Positions 1 to 6,750 of a stretch of 13,766 nt of DNA are shown here, one piece after another. Position numbers and translations under genes: made by a program. The notes under the pieces were generated by a model that was not told where the DNA came from, searched no databases, and saw nothing but the letters and a program-made list of their open reading frames with translations. How positions within the stretch are numbered: the first letter of the stretch is position 1; every line of letters starts with the position of its first letter. This stretch comes from an uncultured Clostridia bacterium. GTDB lineage: Bacteria > Bacillota > Clostridia > Lachnospirales > Anaerotignaceae. The stretch covers positions 1 through 13,766 of the forward strand of contig CALFPN010000155.1 in NCBI GenBank assembly GCA_937919015.1. Reading direction: 5' to 3'.

Positions 1-22
1 AATTTAATTCTGCAAAAGTCTT

Positions 23-43
23 TTTTGTGCTGTCCGCACAAAA
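23..43. repeat. Perfect 8-bp inverted repeat downstream of the metal ATPase gene
   Basis: TTTTGTGC and GCACAAAA pair perfectly across a 5-nt loop, 19 nt past the ATPase stop codon. No T-run follows the hairpin on the minus strand, so it is not a convincing intrinsic terminator for the ATPase gene. The rest of 1-61 shows nothing else I can name. Confidence 0.4.
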
Positions 44-61
44 TGGTTCGGTTCACTTTTT

Positions 62-1966
62 TTAATCTTTTTTCCTCATGGAATTCAGAATTGCCAGCAC
101 ACACACGCCCACATCGGCAAATACCGCCATCCACATGGTCGCAATGCCGGGGATGGAAAGAAGCAATACGAGAATTTTAAGCCCTAAAGCCAATATGATA
201 TTCTGATGAATGATCTTTCTTGTGCTTTTGGCAATTTTCATTCCCACTGCCAGCTTGCCGATATCATCATCCATCAGCACCACATCCGCCGCCTCAATGG
301 CCGCATCGGAACCGATGCCACCCATGGCAATGCCCAGATCCGCCCCCGCCAGTACAGGTGCATCATTGATACCATCCCCCACAAAGGCGGTTTTATAGGT
401 TTCGGATTTCAGCTTCTCCATCCATTCCACTTTGTTTTCTGGAAGCAGTTCACTGTAAACCCCATCCAGTTTTAATTTCTGCGCCACAGCTTCCGCCGTT
501 TCTTTTCTGTCTCCCGTCAGCATGACCATCTTCTGCACACCCTGCTGTTTCAGTTTCAAAAGGGACTCCTTGACATTTTCCTTCAGGGTATCTGCCACAA
601 GGATATGGCCCAAAAAGCTTCCGCCCTTTGCTACATAGACCACTGTACCCATACCGTCTGCCTTTTTGTAAGGAATGTTCTCCCGTTCCATCAGGCGGCG
701 GCTGCCAAGAAGAATCGTTTCGCCTTCCCATTCATAGGAAATGCCATAACCCCCCAGTTCCCGATAGTTTTCCGCCGGAGGAATCTCCCCTTCATAAGCC
801 GCCACGATAGCTTTGGCAATGGGATGGTTGCTCATGGCCTCCCCAATGGCTGCCAGCTGCAGCACCTCTCCTTTCACCTCCGTTACGGAAAATTTCCCTT
901 TCGTCAGCGTACCTGTTTTATCAAAAACCACCTGCTCCAATTTGCACAACGTATCTAAATCTTCGCCGCCCTTGATGAGAATCCCACGGGCAGATGCTGC
1001 ACCGATCCCCGCAAAATAACTCAGGGGGACAGAAAGCACCAAGGCACAGGGGCAGGATACCACCAGAAATACCAGTGCGCGCCCAAACCACAGGGAAAAG
1101 GCCCCAAGGCCCAACACAGGGGGAACTGCTGCTACCAAAACCGCCAGCAAACAAACGATAGGCGTATATACCGCGGCAAAGCGGGTGATGAATTTTTCTG
1201 TTTGGGATTTCTTTGCCGAAGCATGTTCTACCATTTCCAAGATCTTCATAACTGTGGAATCTCCAAAGGGTTTTTCCACACGGATACACAGATTCCCATC
1301 CAAATTGATACAGCCGCTGTATACATGGTCGCCTTTTCCCACATTTCTGGGCAGGGACTCGCCTGTCAATGCTGCCGTATTCAGCATGGCATGGCCCTCT
1401 TCCACAATACCATCCAAGGGAATCCGTTCCCCCGCTTTTACAAGGATTCGATCTCCCACCTGCACCAGTGCAGGGTCAACTTCTTTTGCTTCTCCCTCCA
1501 CCAGCAGCCTTGCAAAATCAGGACGAATGTCCAAAAGAGCGGTGATGGATTTTCTGGAACGGGCCACGGCGTATTCCTGAAAAGCTTCCCCCACCTGATA
1601 AAACAGCATGACAAAAACAGCCTCCGCCATTTCCCCAATGGCCAATGCGCCCACGGTAGAAACAGACATCAGAAAATTTTCATCAAAAACCTTCCCGTGA
1701 GCAATATTTTTCACCGCCCGCAGCAAAACGTCATAACCAAAAATAACATACGCCGCAAAAAACAGCACTGTTTTCAGCACGCCTTCCTGCCAAAGAACGG
1801 CTCCCAAAAACAGAAGCAGACCAAAACCAAACCGCAGGAGGAATCTTTTGTCAAAAACCTCTGCATTGCCATGCACATGGTCATGTCCGCAGCCACAGCC
1901 ATGGCTATGACTACAGCAGCAATCATCAAGGTGTTCATGCAGTTCGTAAGAATGGATTTGACTCAT
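62..1966 (-). CDS. cadA: Zn/Cd/Pb-type P1B heavy-metal efflux ATPase (CadA/ZntA-like)
   Basis: This is a membrane pump that uses ATP to export soft divalent metals, most likely Zn2+ (also Cd2+ or Pb2+ in this family). Numbering from the chosen ATG (634 aa): actuator TGES at 201-204, transmembrane metal-site CPC at 305-307, phosphorylated Asp349 in DKTGTLT, the P1B-specific HP at 381-382, TGD at 484-486 and GDGINDAP at 530-537. Asp618 in the last membrane helix matches the acidic ligand of the Zn/Cd/Pb (P1B-2) subgroup. About eight membrane helices are expected. There is no GMxCxxC HMA domain; instead residues 10-32 hold five Cys and seven His. ATG at 1966 is preferred because AGAGGTG lies 6 nt upstream; an in-frame GTG 9 nt earlier lacks such a site. 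The gene follows the ArsR-type repressor gene, with an operator-like palindrome between them. The family call is firm; the exact metal is inferred. Confidence 0.96.
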   Translation of the reverse strand: MSQIHSYELHEHLDDCCCSHSHGCGCGHDHVHGNAEVFDKRFLLRFGFGLLLFLGAVLWQEGVLKTVLFFAAYVIFGYDVLLRAVKNIAHGKVFDENFLMSVSTVGALAIGEMAEAVFVMLFYQVGEAFQEYAVARSRKSITALLDIRPDFARLLVEGEAKEVDPALVQVGDRILVKAGERIPLDGIVEEGHAMLNTAALTGESLPRNVGKGDHVYSGCINLDGNLCIRVEKPFGDSTVMKILEMVEHASAKKSQTEKFITRFAAVYTPIVCLLAVLVAAVPPVLGLGAFSLWFGRALVFLVVSCPCALVLSVPLSYFAGIGAASARGILIKGGEDLDTLCKLEQVVFDKTGTLTKGKFSVTEVKGEVLQLAAIGEAMSNHPIAKAIVAAYEGEIPPAENYRELGGYGISYEWEGETILLGSRRLMERENIPYKKADGMGTVVYVAKGGSFLGHILVADTLKENVKESLLKLKQQGVQKMVMLTGDRKETAEAVAQKLKLDGVYSELLPENKVEWMEKLKSETYKTAFVGDGINDAPVLAGADLGIAMGGIGSDAAIEAADVVLMDDDIGKLAVGMKIAKSTRKIIHQNIILALGLKILVLLLSIPGIATMWMAVFADVGVCVLAILNSMRKKD

Positions 1967-1994
1967 ACCCTTCACCTCTTTTTATTTGTTCATG

Positions 1995-2008
1995 TGAATA
2001 ATCATTCA
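1995..2008. promoter_or_regulatory. Second ArsR-type operator, in front of the metal ATPase gene
   Basis: TGAAT and ATTCA half-sites are separated by 4 bp, centred about 35 nt upstream of the ATPase ATG. The half-sites and spacing match the operator before the repressor gene and resemble CzrA/SmtB-type sites (TGAA...TTCA). It suggests the pump gene has its own metal-regulated promoter, although no good -35/-10 pair could be assigned nearby. A weak TTGAAG lies at 2018-2023. Confidence 0.6.
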
Positions 2009-2026
2009 TGTATTTGCTTCAAAGAT

Positions 2027-2048
2027 AGGCTGTTCCGAAAAACAGCCT
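2027..2048 (+). terminator. Hairpin between the repressor and pump genes, T-tract on the plus strand
   Basis: AGGCTGTT and AACAGCCT form a perfect 8-bp stem with a 6-nt loop. The following T-rich run (2050-2059) is on the plus strand, so the best terminator orientation is antisense to the genes. On the minus strand it is followed only by ATCTTTG and might act as a weak attenuator or mRNA-stabilising hairpin after the repressor stop codon. Confidence 0.5.
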
Positions 2049-2057
2049 GTTTTTTAT

Positions 2058-2402
2058 TTATTCGTGATACCCACGTTTGTGGCGCAGATGAGCCATGCCC
2101 TGCTGCAGCACATTTTCCACATGCTCATCATCCAAAGAATAGAAGACGACCTTGCCTTCCTTGCGATATTTCACAAGGTCATTCTGTCTGAGGACACGCA
2201 ACTGATGGGAAACCGCAGACTGACTCATTTCCAACGCTTCCGCCAGATCGCCCACATTCTTTTCCCCTTCCATCAAGGTCTGCAGGACACGGATACGGGT
2301 ACCATCACCGAAGATTTTAAAAAACTCCGCCATTTCCTGAACGAACTCCATCTGCAGTTCTTTTTCCATATCAAATTCTTCCTGCATCTGATGTTCCTTC
2401 AT
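2058..2402 (-). CDS. ArsR/SmtB-family metal-sensing repressor, CzrA-type (predicted zinc sensor)
   Basis: This is a small dimeric winged-helix repressor (114 aa) that should release DNA on binding metal. The recognition helix is SQSAVSHQLRVLR at 60-72. Near the C-terminus, Asp92-x-His94, then His105 and His108, reproduce the D-x-H-x10-H-x2-H ligand spacing of the alpha-5 zinc site in CzrA/SmtB. The protein has no cysteine, so the CadC alpha-3N thiolate site and the ArsR arsenic site are absent. This points to Zn(II) or Co(II) rather than Cd/Pb or As. ATG at 2402 follows GGGGGA at 7 nt spacing. An in-frame ATG 18 nt upstream has no ribosome site and lies within the operator region. A consensus-like promoter and an operator precede it, and the metal pump gene follows. 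Family and metal site are read from sequence; metal identity is inferred. Confidence 0.93.
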   Translation of the reverse strand: MKEHQMQEEFDMEKELQMEFVQEMAEFFKIFGDGTRIRVLQTLMEGEKNVGDLAEALEMSQSAVSHQLRVLRQNDLVKYRKEGKVVFYSLDDEHVENVLQQGMAHLRHKRGYHE

Positions 2403-2416
2403 ATCTATCCCCCATA

Positions 2417-2438
2417 ACATGAATATCTATTCATATGT
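2417..2438. promoter_or_regulatory. ArsR-type operator at the repressor promoter
   Basis: ATGAATA and TATTCAT form a perfect 7-bp inverted repeat around a 2-bp centre (2419-2434), with matching flanking A/T bases. It abuts the -10 element and covers the expected transcription start, a standard position for metal-released autorepression in the SmtB/CzrA family. Confidence 0.78.
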
Positions 2439-2463
2439 TAATATGACAAAAAAGATTTGTCAA
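2435..2463 (-). promoter_or_regulatory. Promoter of the metal-sensing repressor gene
   Basis: A perfect TTGACA -35 (2458-2463) is followed by a 17-bp spacer and TAACAT (-10, 2435-2440). Transcription should begin near 2428, inside the operator, leaving a leader of about 26 nt. The -35 element overlaps the TGA stop codon of the upstream LysR gene. Confidence 0.75.
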
Positions 2464-3362
2464 CTCTCTTTTTTCGGCAAATTCATCAAATCGATAAACC
2501 CTTGCAGCGCGTGAGACATAGCCACATTTTTCAAACGCACCATACCGATGCTTCTTTTGGGCACTGGCGGGTTCACAGGGATCTCATACAGTTTCTTTTC
2601 TTCCAGTTCTCTGGTCAGTTCTCGAATGGCATAGGTCAGCCCCAGATTGATCTTGGCAAAATTGATCAAAAGGTCGCTGCTGCCGATCTCCAGAATGGGG
2701 TTCAGCACCACACCGTTTTCCTCTGCATAACGGGTGATATAACGACGGGAATTGCTGACTTCCTCCAGCATCATCAGGGGATATTTGGAGAGTTCTTTTA
2801 ATTCGATCCCTTTTTCTGCCAGTCTGCGATATTTTTCACCGCCTACCAGCACATCATGGATTTCAATACAGGGCAGAACTTCCAGATCTTCCGTATCGGT
2901 GATGGGCAGATTGACAAAACACATATCCACCGCACCGCTTCTGAGCAGCCGCAAGGATTCTTCCGTGGTCTTATTGGTCACCTTGATGGTGATATCCGGA
3001 TACAGCTTATGATACTGTTCCAGATAATGCAGCAGAAAATTGGCAATGACCGTATCATTGGCACTGATCTTCAGTTCCCCCATCTCCATATGAACCATCT
3101 GATAATATTTTTTCTCTGCCGCCTGAATCAGCCCCAAGGCCTGTTCCAGATAGGTATATAGCAGCTTTCCTTCCGCTGTGGGATACACACCCTTAGCCGT
3201 ACGCACCAAAAGAGGGCTGCCCATACGGTCTTCCAGCTGGCGGATCGACATGCTGACAGCAGGCTGAGAAATATACAGTTCCCTTGCCGCCCCGGACATA
3301 TTGCCCGTGCGGACAACGGTACAGAAAATACGATATAAATCTAAAGAAACATCCACTTTCAC
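2460..3362 (-). CDS. LysR-family transcriptional regulator, target unknown
   Basis: This is a full-length LTTR (300 aa). The N-terminal winged helix-turn-helix covers about residues 8-66, with the conserved SQPAVSMSIRQLE at 32-44. A linker helix and a periplasmic-binding-protein-like effector domain (about 95-293) follow. Such proteins usually act as tetramers and respond to a small ligand; the ligand cannot be read here. The start is GTG at 3362, placed 7 nt after a perfect AGGAGG; no better start is available. The gene has its own promoter (-10 TATAAT). LTTRs often regulate a divergent neighbour, but here both flanking genes are on the same strand. A metabolic gene target next door is therefore not evident, and it may act elsewhere. 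Its stop codon lies inside the -35 element of the ArsR-type gene, so read-through into that gene is possible. Confidence 0.93.
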   Translation of the reverse strand: MKVDVSLDLYRIFCTVVRTGNMSGAARELYISQPAVSMSIRQLEDRMGSPLLVRTAKGVYPTAEGKLLYTYLEQALGLIQAAEKKYYQMVHMEMGELKISANDTVIANFLLHYLEQYHKLYPDITIKVTNKTTEESLRLLRSGAVDMCFVNLPITDTEDLEVLPCIEIHDVLVGGEKYRRLAEKGIELKELSKYPLMMLEEVSNSRRYITRYAEENGVVLNPILEIGSSDLLINFAKINLGLTYAIRELTRELEEKKLYEIPVNPPVPKRSIGMVRLKNVAMSHALQGFIDLMNLPKKES

Positions 3363-3393
3363 GGGAATTCCTCCTTATCATTGGTTTTCTTTT

Positions 3394-3422
3394 ATTATAT
3401 AAAAAACAAAACAGAATAGCAA
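3394..3422 (-). promoter_or_regulatory. Promoter of the LysR-family gene
   Basis: TTGCTA (-35, 3417-3422), a 17-bp spacer and a perfect TATAAT (-10, 3394-3399) lie upstream of the AGGAGG and GTG start. The expected start site is near 3387, giving a leader of about 25 nt. Confidence 0.8.
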
Positions 3423-3430
3423 TATCCATA

Positions 3431-3446
3431 AGTTTTCATGATAACT
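3431..3446. promoter_or_regulatory. Candidate LysR-type autoregulatory palindrome
   Basis: AGTT-T-TCATGA-T-AACT is a 16-bp near-palindrome with one mismatched pair. It is centred about 50 bp upstream of the predicted LysR transcription start, near where LTTR sites usually lie. The binding assignment is inference only. Confidence 0.35.
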
Positions 3447-3451
3447 AAAAT

Positions 3452-6109
3452 TTATGCCTGAGAATTCTGTTTTTTCTCCATTTTTGCAGAAATCACTCTG
3501 TCTTTCCATTTTTCCAGTTCCACCACCGGCAGCGGAACAAAGGCAAGAGCCGCCACAATCGCCCATTCCATCCCTGTCAGGGGACACACCTGAAATACCG
3601 CCGCCAGCGGTTCTGCCATAATGACCCCCGCCTGCAGCAGACAGCCCACAAAAAATGCGCCGACCAAAAAGGGATTACTACCCACAGAGATCCGAAACAA
3701 AGAATGTTCCGTCCGCATATTAAAGGCGTGTACCAGCTGAGAAAGAGAAAGCACCGCAAAGGCCATGGTGCGCCCTGTGATATATTCCTTTCCTTCATCA
3801 AAATAAATATGCCCAATACCAAAGGCCAGCAAGGCCAGCATACCGATCATCATGCCTTCCACGGCGATACGGCTGCCCATGCCGCCGCCAAACAAAGACG
3901 CCTCCCGTCTGGGCGGCCGTTCCATGATATCCTCCTCTGCAGGGTCTAAGCCAAGGGCAATGGCAGGCAGGGAATCCGTCACCAGATTGACCCATAACAG
4001 CTGGATCGGCAAAAGCGGTGTCGCCCATCCCAGAAGCATGGCCACAAAAATTGTGATAATCTCACCGATATTACTGGAAAGCAGAAAATGTACCGCCTTG
4101 CGGATGTTATCATAAATGCTTCTGCCTTCCCGCACCGCTTCCACAATGGTAGCAAAGTTATCATCCATCAGCACCATATCCGCCGCTCCCTTTGCCACCT
4201 CTGTCCCATTCTTCCCCATGGCACAGCCGATATCCGCCGTCTTCAGGGCAGGGGCATCATTGACGCCATCCCCCGTCATGGCAACCACCTTGCCCTCTTT
4301 CTGGAAAGCCTTGACGATACGCACCTTATGTTCCGGTGCCACGCGGGCAAATACTGTGCAGTCCGCCGCCCTATGGGCCAGTTCTTTCTCATCCATCTGC
4401 TCCAGTTCCTGCCCCGTAATAATTCTGTCACCATGGGCATAGATCCCCAACTGGGCCGCAATGGCCTGCGCGGTCAGGGCATGATCTCCCGTAATCATGA
4501 CAGGACGAATCCCCGCTTTTTTGCAGATTTCCACCGCTTCCTTTGCCTCCGGTCTGGGGGGGTCGATCATTCCCGCCATTCCGGCAAAAATCAGATCCTT
4601 TTCCAGAGCCTCTGCCGTAAAAAACAAGGGTTCTTCCTCCCATTCCCGAAAGGCAACGGCAACCACCCGCAAGGCATCTGCCGCCATTTCCCCATTCTTC
4701 AGTCTGGCTTCGCTTTTTCTCCGATGATCAAAGACTGTCTGCCCCTTTCCATCCAGACATCGGCTGCATTTTTCCAGCAAAACATCCGGTGCCCCCTTTG
4801 TGACGGAGATCCATTTTTCTCCGCTTTGATGCACCGTGGTCATCAGTTTCCGCTCCGAAGAAAAAGGCACTTCCCCAATGCGGGGCATTTCCTGCCATAC
4901 CCCCTTCAGGGATACCCCCCCTTCCTCCGCCGCTTCCGCCAGTGCTTTTTCCGTCGGCTCTGCAATAATACGCGTCCCTTCCCGTTTCGCATCATTGCAT
5001 AAAGCAAAAAGGGTCAGGATCAGCCGTTGTTTTTCCTCATTCTTCTCCAATCCCTTTCCAATATCCGCCAGCTTCGCCACTTTCATCCGGTTCTGGGTCA
5101 AGGTTCCCGTCTTATCGGAACAGATGACCTCCGCGCCGCCCAATGTTTCCACCGCAGGCAAACGGCGGATGATGGTATTTTTCTTCGACATCCGCTGCAT
5201 ACCGATGGCAAGGACGATGGTCACGATAGCCGGCAGCCCTTCGGGGATGGCCGCCACTGCAAGGCTGACGGAAGTCATAAACATCTGAAAGGGGTCCTGC
5301 TGCCGCAAAAGCCCCATCACAAAAATCACCCCGCAGATGGCAAGGGCACCGATCCCCAGCAACTTTCCCGTTTCTCCCAGTTTTTTCTGCAAAGGCGTTT
5401 CATGATCCTCCTGTTTTGCCAATAATGCCGCAATATGGCCAATCTCTGTGTCCATGCCCGTGGCCGTGACGATGGCTTTTCCCTTTCCTGCCATCACATA
5501 GCTGCCGGAAAGTACCATATTTTTTCTGTCCCCGATCTGCAGCTTTTCAGGCAGGATGCCCGTTTCCTTCTCGATGGCAAGGGATTCCCCCGTGATGGCA
5601 CTTTCCTCCGTCTGCAGGGTATGGCTTTCGAACACACGCCCATCGGCACAGATATAATCCCCTGCGGAAAGCAGCAGGATATCCCCCACCACCACATCTT
5701 CCGCCGGAATTTCCTTTTCTTCTCCGTCTCGTAGTACCCTTGCCTTCGGCGCAGAAAGCTCCTGCAGTGCTTCCAGTGCTTTTTCCGCCTTGCTTTCCTG
5801 CACCACCCCCAGCAATGCATTCAATACCACAATGGCAATGATAATGGCGGAATCCACAAAATCTTTTTCTCCCTTACAGTAAGAAACGGCAAAGGAAACC
5901 ACTGCCGCCCCGATCAGAAGCAATATCATAAAATCATTGAATTGGGCAAGGAACTTCCAAAAAAACCCCTTCCGCCCTTCTTCCTGTTCCAATCTGTTTT
6001 TTCCGTCCAGCGTCAGCCTTTTGCAGGCTTCCCCTGCCTTCAGCCCATTTTCCCGATTCGTTTTCAGCGTTCTCTCTACCTGAGAGACCTGCATGCTCCA
6101 CCAATCCAT
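3452..6109 (-). CDS. Calcium-type cation-transporting P-type ATPase (P2, PMCA/SERCA-like)
   Basis: This is a large membrane pump (885 aa from the chosen start) that probably exports Ca2+ from the cytoplasm. The N-terminal cation-ATPase domain spans about 5-75. Key motifs are TGES at 173-176, IPEGLP at 288-293 in M4, phosphorylated Asp332 in DKTGTLT, KGAPD at 438-442, TGD at 540-542 and TGDGVNDAP at 612-620. Ca2+-site residues align with SERCA: Glu290 (M4), Asn680 and Glu683 (M5), and Asn708, Thr711 and Asp712 (M6). The M8 position of SERCA Glu908 is Gln791, as in plasma-membrane-type pumps. ATG at 6109 is preferred, with GGAG 9 nt upstream; the longer frame begins at a TTG with no ribosome site. 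No clear promoter was found. Its upstream region contains a possible attenuator. Substrate is inferred from family motifs; Mn2+ is an alternative. Confidence 0.95.
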   Translation of the reverse strand: MDWWSMQVSQVERTLKTNRENGLKAGEACKRLTLDGKNRLEQEEGRKGFFWKFLAQFNDFMILLLIGAAVVSFAVSYCKGEKDFVDSAIIIAIVVLNALLGVVQESKAEKALEALQELSAPKARVLRDGEEKEIPAEDVVVGDILLLSAGDYICADGRVFESHTLQTEESAITGESLAIEKETGILPEKLQIGDRKNMVLSGSYVMAGKGKAIVTATGMDTEIGHIAALLAKQEDHETPLQKKLGETGKLLGIGALAICGVIFVMGLLRQQDPFQMFMTSVSLAVAAIPEGLPAIVTIVLAIGMQRMSKKNTIIRRLPAVETLGGAEVICSDKTGTLTQNRMKVAKLADIGKGLEKNEEKQRLILTLFALCNDAKREGTRIIAEPTEKALAEAAEEGGVSLKGVWQEMPRIGEVPFSSERKLMTTVHQSGEKWISVTKGAPDVLLEKCSRCLDGKGQTVFDHRRKSEARLKNGEMAADALRVVAVAFREWEEEPLFFTAEALEKDLIFAGMAGMIDPPRPEAKEAVEICKKAGIRPVMITGDHALTAQAIAAQLGIYAHGDRIITGQELEQMDEKELAHRAADCTVFARVAPEHKVRIVKAFQKEGKVVAMTGDGVNDAPALKTADIGCAMGKNGTEVAKGAADMVLMDDNFATIVEAVREGRSIYDNIRKAVHFLLSSNIGEIITIFVAMLLGWATPLLPIQLLWVNLVTDSLPAIALGLDPAEEDIMERPPRREASLFGGGMGSRIAVEGMMIGMLALLAFGIGHIYFDEGKEYITGRTMAFAVLSLSQLVHAFNMRTEHSLFRISVGSNPFLVGAFFVGCLLQAGVIMAEPLAAVFQVCPLTGMEWAIVAALAFVPLPVVELEKWKDRVISAKMEKKQNSQA

Positions 6110-6185
6110 ATCCTCACGCTCCGTCTTTTGTTTTGTCCAAGTTGTCCTTTTCCACAAAAGTATGCGGACAGACACCAAAAAAGAA

Positions 6186-6272
6186 CTGCTGCATAAACTG
6201 AAACACAGAGCAGCAGGGTCGGGGCAAAGAAAGAAGGATGGAAAGCCCCTGCAGGCATCCTTCCCCTGTTGC
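6186..6272 (-). promoter_or_regulatory. Candidate attenuator/structured leader upstream of the Ca2+ ATPase
   Basis: On the minus strand, GCAACAGGG (6272-6264) can pair 8 of 9 bases with CCCTGCTGC (6218-6210). GAAGGATG (6263-6256) pairs perfectly with CATCCTTC (6240-6233). GGGGC in that hairpin's loop (6249-6245) can pair with GCCCC (6224-6220), giving an H-type pseudoknot. Alternatively CTGCTGC (6216-6210) pairs with GCAGCAG (6192-6186), which is followed by TTCTTTTTT and looks like an intrinsic terminator. The two uses of CTGCTGC exclude each other. No promoter upstream of it was found, so whether it is transcribed is unknown. Confidence 0.45.
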
Positions 6273-6297
6273 TCTTTTCTTCTTTTTCAGGTAATAT
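6269..6297 (+). promoter_or_regulatory. Promoter of the VOC gene
   Basis: TTGCTC (-35, 6269-6274), a 17-bp spacer and TAATAT (-10, 6292-6297) lie 30 bp upstream of the ATG. AGGAGG (6315-6320) serves as ribosome site. The -35 overlaps the outer edge of the inverted repeats that precede the Ca2+ ATPase gene. Confidence 0.7.
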
Positions 6298-6327
6298 GAA
6301 AAAAAAGCCGCAAAAGGAGGAATCCCC

Positions 6328-6711
6328 ATGAAAATAGAACACATCGCCATGTATGTCCGCGATCTGGAAGGAATGAAAGTCTTTTACGAAACATATTTCG
6401 GTGCTGTTTCCAACAAAAAATATCATAATCCGAAAACAGGACTGTCAACCTATTTCCTGACCTTTGCTGATGGTGCAAGACTGGAGATCATGCACCGTCC
6501 TGATATGACAAAGCAAAACAGAGGGCAGATGGACACAGGCTATATCCATCTCGCTTTTTCCACAGGCAGTAAAGATGCCGTGGATGCTCTGACAAAAAAG
6601 CTGGCAGATGAGGGCTTTGAGGTCATCAGCGGGCCAAGAATCACAGGGGACGGGTATTATGAAAGCTGCATCCTCGACCCCGAGGGAAATCAAATCGAAA
6701 TCATTGCATAA
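6328..6711 (+). CDS. VOC-superfamily (glyoxalase/bleomycin-resistance fold) metalloprotein
   Basis: This is a compact 127-aa protein with the two beta-alpha-beta-beta-beta modules of the vicinal-oxygen-chelate fold. Metal ligands are visible in the glyoxalase I pattern: His5, Glu53, His74 and Glu124, one pair per module. It ends in the family-typical LDPEGNQIEI (116-125). Members isomerise or cleave small metabolites, or bind drugs. The complete H/E/H/E set favours a metal-dependent lyase-like enzyme, but the substrate cannot be deduced. ATG follows AGGAGG at 7 nt spacing. It is the only plus-strand gene in the window, with its own promoter (TTGCTC, 17 bp, TAATAT) and a strong terminator, so it is monocistronic. 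It is divergent from the Ca2+ ATPase, and nothing links their functions beyond proximity. Confidence 0.93.
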   Translation: MKIEHIAMYVRDLEGMKVFYETYFGAVSNKKYHNPKTGLSTYFLTFADGARLEIMHRPDMTKQNRGQMDTGYIHLAFSTGSKDAVDALTKKLADEGFEVISGPRITGDGYYESCILDPEGNQIEIIA

Positions 6712-6715
6712 GAAA

Positions 6716-6739
6716 AAGCGTATCCTTTCGGATACGCTT
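6716..6739. terminator. Bidirectional terminator between the VOC and DUF1846 genes
   Basis: AAGCGTATCC and GGATACGCTT form a perfect 10-bp stem with a TTTC loop. The plus strand continues CATTTTTAT and the minus strand continues into TTT, so it can end both convergent transcripts. Confidence 0.9.
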
Positions 6740-6750
6740 CATTTTTATAT

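Noticed and set aside
1202..2191. A 329-codon plus-strand open frame over the pump and repressor genes
   Set aside because: It is antisense to well-supported coding sequence and crosses the operator and hairpin; no recognisable domain.
4088..5002. A 304-codon plus-strand open frame opposite the Ca2+ ATPase
   Set aside because: It is a shadow of the conserved cytoplasmic domains of the ATPase, with no ribosome site.
6133..6147. Direct repeat TTGTCC-AAG-TTGTCC upstream of the Ca2+ ATPase
   Set aside because: It is short and isolated, with no third copy nearby or promoter context; possibly a regulator site but not supportable.
6110..6178. N-terminal extension of the Ca2+ ATPase from a TTG at 6178
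   Set aside because: The TTG has no ribosome site and the extra 23 residues do not resemble the family N-terminus; the ATG at 6109 fits the expected cation-ATPase N-terminal domain.
6186..6272. Assignment of the Ca2+-ATPase leader to the Mn2+ (yybP-ykoY) or fluoride riboswitch class
   Set aside because: The conserved cores of those classes, as I know them, are not present; only helix geometry is suggestive.
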